Shown: positions 58,806 to 64,000 of the stretch, one piece after another
Numbering within the stretch: the first letter of the stretch is position 1
Layout: every line of letters begins with the position of its first letter
Assembly (NCBI GenBank): GCA_012519115.1
Contig: JAAYQW010000082.1
Location: 16,219 to 80,218, forward strand
From: Spirochaetales bacterium
GTDB taxonomy: Bacteria; Spirochaetota; Spirochaetia; Sphaerochaetales; Sphaerochaetaceae
Length of the DNA: 64,000 nucleotides
Direction of reading: 5' to 3'
Made by a program: the position numbers and the translations under genes
The notes under the pieces: generated by a model
Told to the model about the DNA's origin: nothing
What the model saw: the letters and a program-made list of their open reading frames with translations, nothing else
The model's database searches: none

Positions 58806-59045
58806 TCAGAGTTGTGTTGCGAGGAACTCGACAGCGTCCTTGACGGTTTCAAACTCATTCGCTTTTTCGTCCGGAATGGAGATACCAAGCTCTTCTTCAA
58901 TAGCGTATACCAGTTCATAGGTATCAAGGCTGTCAGCACCGAGGTCTTTCCTGAAGGATGCTTCCATCGTGATCTTGGACTCTTCAATCTCAAGCTTCTC
59001 AGCGATTAGAGCCTTTACTTTCTCAAATACTTGCGTATTATCCAT
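58806..59045 (-). CDS. acpP: Acyl carrier protein
   Basis: DLGADSLDTYELVYAIEEELGISIPDE. Confidence 0.96.
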   Translation of the reverse strand: MDNTQVFEKVKALIAEKLEIEESKITMEASFRKDLGADSLDTYELVYAIEEELGISIPDEKANEFETVKDAVEFLATQL

Positions 59046-59063
59046 AATTAACTCCTGCTATTC

Positions 59064-59249
59064 TTATTTATCCTGCAGTTCGATGACTTGCACACCCCGA
59101 TAGAAGCCGCACTTTGGGCATACTCGGTGGGGGACGACCATGTTCCCGCACGTACCACAACGTGAAAGTGTAGGAGCGGCAAGCTTCATGTTCGCCGATT
59201 TGCGGCTCGCCGATCTTGCCTTTGAAGTCTTATATTTGGGTGTTGCCAT
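59064..59249 (-). CDS. rpmF: 50S ribosomal protein bL32
   Basis: MATPKYKTSKARSASRKSANMKL...CGTCGNMVVPHRVCPKCGFYRGVQVIEL. Confidence 0.96.
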   Translation of the reverse strand: MATPKYKTSKARSASRKSANMKLAAPTLSRCGTCGNMVVPHRVCPKCGFYRGVQVIELQDK

Positions 59250-59292
59250 GACATAATCCTCTTATTTTTTTCAAATTTTTGACACGGTTGGT

Positions 59293-59321
59293 AGAATACC
59301 TAAAAACCATCAAAGCGTCAA
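59293..59321 (-). promoter_or_regulatory. Putative sigma70 promoter for rpmF-acpP-rnc
   Basis: Minus strand TTGACG - 17 nt - TATTCT. Confidence 0.6.
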
Positions 59322-59477
59322 TCACTCTTGGGGGAAACCCCGTTGCGTTTCTCACCGTCATCTCGTTATCCAAAGCCAACATGACATTATTTATGAATGT
59401 GTAAATATAACATGGAAAACCCATCTCATTCAAGAGGAGCCTATACGCATACAACAATTAAATACAACGGTTTTCCT

Positions 59478-59978
59478 TTACTTCGCTCCACGCTTGAGCC
59501 GTTGTTTCATGATCTCAGCGACCAGCGGCGGAACCATCGAAGAGATATCCGCTCCGAACGCCGCCATCTCTTTGATCGCGCTTGAGCGAAGGAGAAAGTA
59601 TTTCGGGCTGGTCGGAAGAAAAAGGACTTCGAGCCCCGGATACAGCTGTTTGTTCGTCATCGCGAGTTCAAACTCATACCCGAAGTCGGCGAGAGCGCGG
59701 ACCCCTCGAACCATCACCCCGACTTTATGGGTTTTGGCGAAATCGACGACAAGGCCGCTGTGAGTCACCACTTCGATATTCTCATGCTCCCGTAGGATTT
59801 CTTTGAGCATCGAAAGCCGCTCTTCGGGGGTGAACAAATAGGATTTATGGACGTTATCGGCGATGACGACATAGAGCCGATCATAGAGGCGCGCACTTCG
59901 TTCGATGATATCGACGTGTCCGAGCGTCGGCGGATCGAAGGATCCTGGAAGCATCGCGGTCCGGAAGTTGCTGTTCAC
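59478..59978 (-). CDS. coaD: Phosphopantetheine adenylyltransferase
   Basis: AMLPGSFDPPTLGHVDIIERSARLYD; RSSAIKEMAAFG. Confidence 0.95.
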   Translation of the reverse strand: MNSNFRTAMLPGSFDPPTLGHVDIIERSARLYDRLYVVIADNVHKSYLFTPEERLSMLKEILREHENIEVVTHSGLVVDFAKTHKVGVMVRGVRALADFGYEFELAMTNKQLYPGLEVLFLPTSPKYFLLRSSAIKEMAAFGADISSMVPPLVAEIMKQRLKRGAK

Positions 59979-60415
59979 GCTTTCATCTCCTCAACATATT
60001 TTTTCATTGCCGCGAAGGATTCGGGAGATTCCCATTCAATTCTTTTAATGAACGTGTAGGATCCTTCACTATCCTTTTCGGCGATCGCAAACATTCCCCG
60101 ACCGATGTAGCTGATCGTCTGGTTCTCTTTCAGGTGCTCTTTTTCGGTAAGAGAAGCGAGCACGCAGTCGAAGTGGCAGTACCCGCCCTGCGGATGGGTA
60201 AGCGCATTGGCGATGAGGGTGATCGGCTTCTTGCACATCACGCACTCCTCTTTCGGTTCGACGACCTTCTTGACGGGAAGCGGAGGCAAGGTCGCAGTGA
60301 ACTTCTTCTCGCTTGGTTGAAGAAGAATCTCCTGCTCGACTTTCTTTTGACCGCCTTTCGCTTTCCGATTTCGACGACTGCCTCGCCGACGATCCTTTTT
60401 TGGCTTCTTATCCAT
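59975..60415 (-). CDS. Basic N-terminus plus Cys/His (zinc-binding-like) domain protein, unknown function
   Basis: CVMCKKPITLIANALTHPQGGYCHFDC; ATGA-type overlap with coaD. Confidence 0.65.
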   Translation of the reverse strand: MDKKPKKDRRRGSRRNRKAKGGQKKVEQEILLQPSEKKFTATLPPLPVKKVVEPKEECVMCKKPITLIANALTHPQGGYCHFDCVLASLTEKEHLKENQTISYIGRGMFAIAEKDSEGSYTFIKRIEWESPESFAAMKKYVEEMKA

Positions 60416-60554
60416 AAGCCAAGCGTACTCTCTTTTAGCAGGAACGACAAGCTGAGGAGCGACTGCAACGGGTGCTTCACGCAGTCAATCACCGAGTGCG
60501 ACATGTGTATCGACATCGGAGAGATACACCCATGCAAAAACATAAAGAGCAGTC

Positions 60555-60725
60555 ATGCATGATTTGATCAATGAGTTTTATTGGCGGCAAATGTTCAACC
60601 TGTCGCAGGATGAAACATATCAAGCGATAAAAACCACCCTGCGGTCGATACCAAGCATAGATCGCATGGTTGTCCTTTTATACTATTCATCGCCAATCGA
60701 AAGTATATCTGATTTCCTTTTCTGA
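60555..60725 (+). CDS. Short orphan ORF, possible remnant of an ECF sigma region 4
   Basis: MHDLINEFYWRQMFNLSQDETYQAIKTTLRSIPSIDRMVVLLYYSSPIESISDFLF; sigma-region-4-like without its recognition helix. Confidence 0.3.
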   Translation: MHDLINEFYWRQMFNLSQDETYQAIKTTLRSIPSIDRMVVLLYYSSPIESISDFLF

Positions 60726-60765
60726 TGGATCGTTTTTATGACAAACACGAATATGAAACCGTTTC

Positions 60766-60812
60766 TTGACAACATGAACACTGTTCAATACAATTAGTTT
60801 GAACAGTGTTCA
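60766..60812 (+). promoter_or_regulatory. TetR operon promoter with two palindromic operators
   Basis: TTGACA 60766-60771, 17-nt spacer, TACAAT 60789-60794; TGAACACTGTTCA 60775-60787 and TGAACAGTGTTCA 60800-60812. Confidence 0.85.
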
Positions 60813-60825
60813 GTACGGAGGGCGC

Positions 60826-61440
60826 ATGAGAAGGAATTCTTACCAACATGCAGGAGTGGATGTAAAGGAGAACATCATTGAGGCGACAACTGAACTGATT
60901 AGAAAATCAAATGGCAATCTTGATCGTGTCTCCATACGTACTATCGCCAATCAAGCTGACGTAAGTATCGGTCTAATCAACTACCATTTTGAATCGAAGA
61001 AAAAACTTATTGAAGTCTGTGTTGAACGCATAATCGAACAAGTCATTCATTCATTCAAGTTCAATCAGGAAATAGGAGACGAACCGAAAGACCAGCTCTT
61101 CTCCGGGACAATCAGTGTCTTCACCTTTCTTAGGGAAAACCCGGAGATTGCTAAGGTTTCCATGCTAAGCGACCTTTCTTCTCCTCATGCGAATGCTAAT
61201 TCTGCCACAAGTTACCAAGCAATTCTGAATACACTGCCGGACAGCTTCTCTGAGGAGAAAAAAAAGGTCGTCGCTTTCATGCTGCTTTCCACGATCCAAT
61301 CAGCATTCTTGATTCGCACCATTGCAAACGATGTGCTTGATTTCGATCTTTGTGCCGACGAGGACGTTCATTCTTTTTTCAATTATGTGATCGACCTGCT
61401 TTTTACTCCCGAATCAACCCATGATCAGACACGGAGGTGA
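60826..61440 (+). CDS. TetR/AcrR-family transcriptional regulator
   Basis: HTH VSIRTIANQADVSIGLINYHFESKKKLIEVCVERII; GGAGG before ATG 60826. Confidence 0.88.
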   Translation: MRRNSYQHAGVDVKENIIEATTELIRKSNGNLDRVSIRTIANQADVSIGLINYHFESKKKLIEVCVERIIEQVIHSFKFNQEIGDEPKDQLFSGTISVFTFLRENPEIAKVSMLSDLSSPHANANSATSYQAILNTLPDSFSEEKKKVVAFMLLSTIQSAFLIRTIANDVLDFDLCADEDVHSFFNYVIDLLFTPESTHDQTRR

Positions 61441-62384
61441 GCGTCTTGCAAGAAAACAAGTCGAAATCATCACGACAAAAAAGAAAGAAGGTTTTTATGA
61501 TCTTGATGATCCTAGGTGTTCTGGTGCTCTTTTTGTCATATGTTGCCGTTCAAGGTATCCGTGCATCACATGGTCGTGCAAAAGCGCATAGACGTCTTTC
61601 AGACTATGACGTAAAAACAGCGGCACTCTCCTATGGCGATATAACTTACCTTGATGAAGGCAACGGTGTGGCTATCTTGTCGGTGCATGGAATGTTCGGT
61701 GGCTACGATCAAGCCTATGAGACGGTAAAGACTCGAAAGTCGAAAAACCGCCTTATAGCACCTTCTCGTTTCGGCTATCTCGGGTCGGATGTCAAAGGCG
61801 ATGGATCTCCAAAAGCGCAGGCTGATGCCTTTGCTGAGCTTCTTAATTTCTTGGATATAGACAGTGCGTTTGTCCTCGCAACTTCGGCAGGTGGTACACC
61901 AGCAATCCGTTTCGCCCTTGATTATCCTGAACGCGTCAAAGGTTTAATTCTCTTTTGCTCGGCGATGCCACCGGTCCAAGAGCCGAAAAGCTACCTGCAA
62001 TACCAAGCACCACCCAAAGCCCTAATGTCAGATTTTGCCATGTATCTGATCAGTCCTTTGTTTGAACCGCTGATGGGGCTGCCACCGTCTACGGTAAAAA
62101 CTATTCAACCCATCAGCGAACGGAGAACCGGTGCAATTTTGGATGGGGAACGCACCAATCCAGATATGGAGAAGCATTTTGACCAATACCCTATCGAATC
62201 TCTCAAAATGCCGACCCTGATCCTCCATGCCAAGGATGATTCTGTCGCGAGCTTTGAGAAAACAAGACTCGCTGTCCCTCGTTTTCCGGACTGCACCTTT
62301 GTCGCTTTTGAGGATGGAGGACACATGATGGTCGGACATGGGCAAGAAATAGATGAGGCGTTGGATCACTTTCTATCGGATTAG
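61437..62384 (+). CDS. Membrane-anchored alpha/beta hydrolase
   Basis: N-terminal TM; VHGMFGGYDQA, ATSAGGTPA nucleophile elbow, HAKDDSV, GGHMMVGH; overlaps the TetR stop by 4 nt. Confidence 0.85.
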   Translation: MSVLQENKSKSSRQKRKKVFMILMILGVLVLFLSYVAVQGIRASHGRAKAHRRLSDYDVKTAALSYGDITYLDEGNGVAILSVHGMFGGYDQAYETVKTRKSKNRLIAPSRFGYLGSDVKGDGSPKAQADAFAELLNFLDIDSAFVLATSAGGTPAIRFALDYPERVKGLILFCSAMPPVQEPKSYLQYQAPPKALMSDFAMYLISPLFEPLMGLPPSTVKTIQPISERRTGAILDGERTNPDMEKHFDQYPIESLKMPTLILHAKDDSVASFEKTRLAVPRFPDCTFVAFEDGGHMMVGHGQEIDEALDHFLSD

Positions 62385-62578
62385 TCAAGCAAATTGATGG
62401 CTTGCGATACATTTTAACAATCCTGAGAATGATACTGCATGACTCGAGAGGACGATTCCATCCCTTCCAGATGATTATCAGACGCTCAATATACTAAGCC
62501 CAGATGAATCCGATGTGTTTGTGGTTTTGGACGCTACATGAATCTATAGTTTACAGAAGAGTCGCTTAGCACTAAAAA

Positions 62579-63727
62579 CTATGTATCCGATACAAATGTT
62601 CCTGTTTCCACCTGCTTCTTGAAATTGAGCACTGCATTTACAAATTGCTTGGGACAGTCTGCGTGTATGTCGTGCATAGAATCAAAACCCGTCATATATC
62701 TGCTGTTTGGTATAAGGCGACATACCCTCTCTGCATCTTCCCTGCCCATGGCTGAAAGCAGCATACCGTTTTCGTCATAATAATCAGGAGCGGTTTCCTT
62801 GCTCGGGTTCACCTGCATGACGAGGGAGGGCGCTTTAATGTTTTTAAGAGTTTCCTCCTGGTTAAAGCCCTCAAACCAAGAAAAATCAAAGAAGCTCTCC
62901 CCGAAATACAGGTCGTAGCTGCCAGTTCCGTCTTGAACATTGCGCGTAAGTTCAAATATCGCGTTCACGCCAAGCTCCGGTGGGTAAAACCACAGACGCG
63001 GAATTTCCCCGGGGTGCTTTTTCATGTATCGAAGCGCAGGACCTTTTATTGCCTTCTCCCATATGTCCCCTCCATGCTTGTTGAATATCTCTATCATAGG
63101 ATCATAGAGCAGGCTGTAATGCGTATAATTTCCTATCTCTTTCTGATTTAGGAAGTTATGCATATTTACAAAGCCTTTGTATGCGAATGTGTTTTCCGCC
63201 CTGCCCTGTTCGGTTGAGAAAAACGGCCCGTCTTCAAGAACAAGCCCTGCAACATGTTCAGCGTTATTGGCAGCAAGCCATGCAGCAAGCAGCGCGCCTG
63301 AAGAATGACCTGAAACATATGAAGGCTTTTTTATGACATGGTTCATGAACCATATCAAATCCCGCCCTATGATTTTCGCCTTGTATTTCGCGGTATCCTT
63401 GCTGGATTTGCCGTGCCCATAATAATCCACCGCAAAAATATGAAATTCCTTGGACAAGCCGGGCAAAACCTTGGCATAGTCCTGCCATGCAGCCTGTTGC
63501 CCGTGCAACAGAAGAAGCGGCGGCCCGTTTGAAGGCCCCTCGCCGTAGTTCAGTACGGAGCCGTCATCTAAAATCACCTGTTTTTCAGTAAAGCCAAGCT
63601 TTTCGCCCGTCTTGTTCATGAAGTTTTCATTCATATAATCGTAATGCAGATTCCGATAAGCAAACACTGCAACTGCGACAGCCAGTGAGACTATAAGCAT
63701 ACATATTACTTTCAGCACTTTTGACAT
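62579..63727 (-). CDS. Membrane-anchored alpha/beta hydrolase
   Basis: N-terminal TM; LLLHGQQAAWQDY, SGHSSGALLAAW nucleophile elbow, FDSMHDIH. Confidence 0.87.
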   Translation of the reverse strand: MSKVLKVICMLIVSLAVAVAVFAYRNLHYDYMNENFMNKTGEKLGFTEKQVILDDGSVLNYGEGPSNGPPLLLLHGQQAAWQDYAKVLPGLSKEFHIFAVDYYGHGKSSKDTAKYKAKIIGRDLIWFMNHVIKKPSYVSGHSSGALLAAWLAANNAEHVAGLVLEDGPFFSTEQGRAENTFAYKGFVNMHNFLNQKEIGNYTHYSLLYDPMIEIFNKHGGDIWEKAIKGPALRYMKKHPGEIPRLWFYPPELGVNAIFELTRNVQDGTGSYDLYFGESFFDFSWFEGFNQEETLKNIKAPSLVMQVNPSKETAPDYYDENGMLLSAMGREDAERVCRLIPNSRYMTGFDSMHDIHADCPKQFVNAVLNFKKQVETGTFVSDT

Positions 63728-64000
63728 GTTCCCCTTCTTATACCCTGATATGGTCTACATTAGGCAGTCCGGATGCTTTACATCTCGACTATATGGCAAT
63801 TTTCTTTTTTATGAACCGTTTCTTTGCACCCTGCATAGCGAATCCCCTTGATGGTCAGACGGATGAAGAACGCTGGGAGCAATAGAGCGGGACAGTTCTT
63901 CACAGCACAAAAGAAAACGGCGCAGATGATAGCAAGTACCAAATCCACGCCGTCTTGCACGGGTATCAGGATGAACACCTTTCAGGCTGTACAATGTGCG

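Noticed and set aside
59230-59457. 75-aa minus-strand ORF upstream of rpmF
   Set aside because: Spans the rpmF promoter (TTGACG-N17-TATTCT) and overlaps the rpmF start; no protein-like motif.
62385-62578. Peptide-like plus-strand stretch LERTIPSLPDDYQTLNILSPDESDVFVVLDAT*
   Set aside because: No start codon; could be a gene remnant but too short to support.
63778-64000. Short ORFs in several frames at the right edge
   Set aside because: Competing frames on both strands, truncated by the window; none recognised with confidence.
1-64000. tRNA/rRNA genes, CRISPR arrays, transposases, known anti-phage systems
   Set aside because: None noticed by reading despite several tRNA-related protein genes; tRNAscan-SE, Infernal, CRISPR and defence-system searches would be needed to exclude them formally.

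Overview
The window looks like a compact bacterial chromosome segment, probably from a spirochaete-like organism. That taxonomic guess is inference from gene content only. About 1-60.4 kb is ordinary housekeeping sequence: mutL, recJ, recO, lon, valS, cysS, ileS, trpS, cca, rnc, acpP, rpmF, rpsU, coaD, murB, ackA, serA/serC, kbl with an epimerase-type threonine dehydrogenase, thrC, transporters, and several secreted or outer-membrane-like proteins. About 60.4-64 kb looks accessory: a TetR operon with a clear promoter and paired operators, two membrane-anchored alpha/beta hydrolases, and small orphan or remnant coding stretches. I saw no CRISPR array, rRNA, prophage, transposase or recognisable defence system, and no tRNA on reading (no scan was run). 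The strongest leads are: (1) a tandem nucleoside-diphosphate-kinase-fold protein with an N-terminal pseudo-domain and an insertion in the C-terminal domain; (2) a self-regulated TetR/hydrolase operon with two 13-bp palindromes placed around a consensus promoter; (3) a CPBP-type protease gene split by one extra base in an A6 run; (4) two short genes missing from the ORF track, a tail-less Hc1-like protein and an FmdB-type zinc ribbon coupled to trpS; (5) at least five tail-to-tail gene pairs that overlap at their 3' ends. All family names come from reading the translations, not from database searches.
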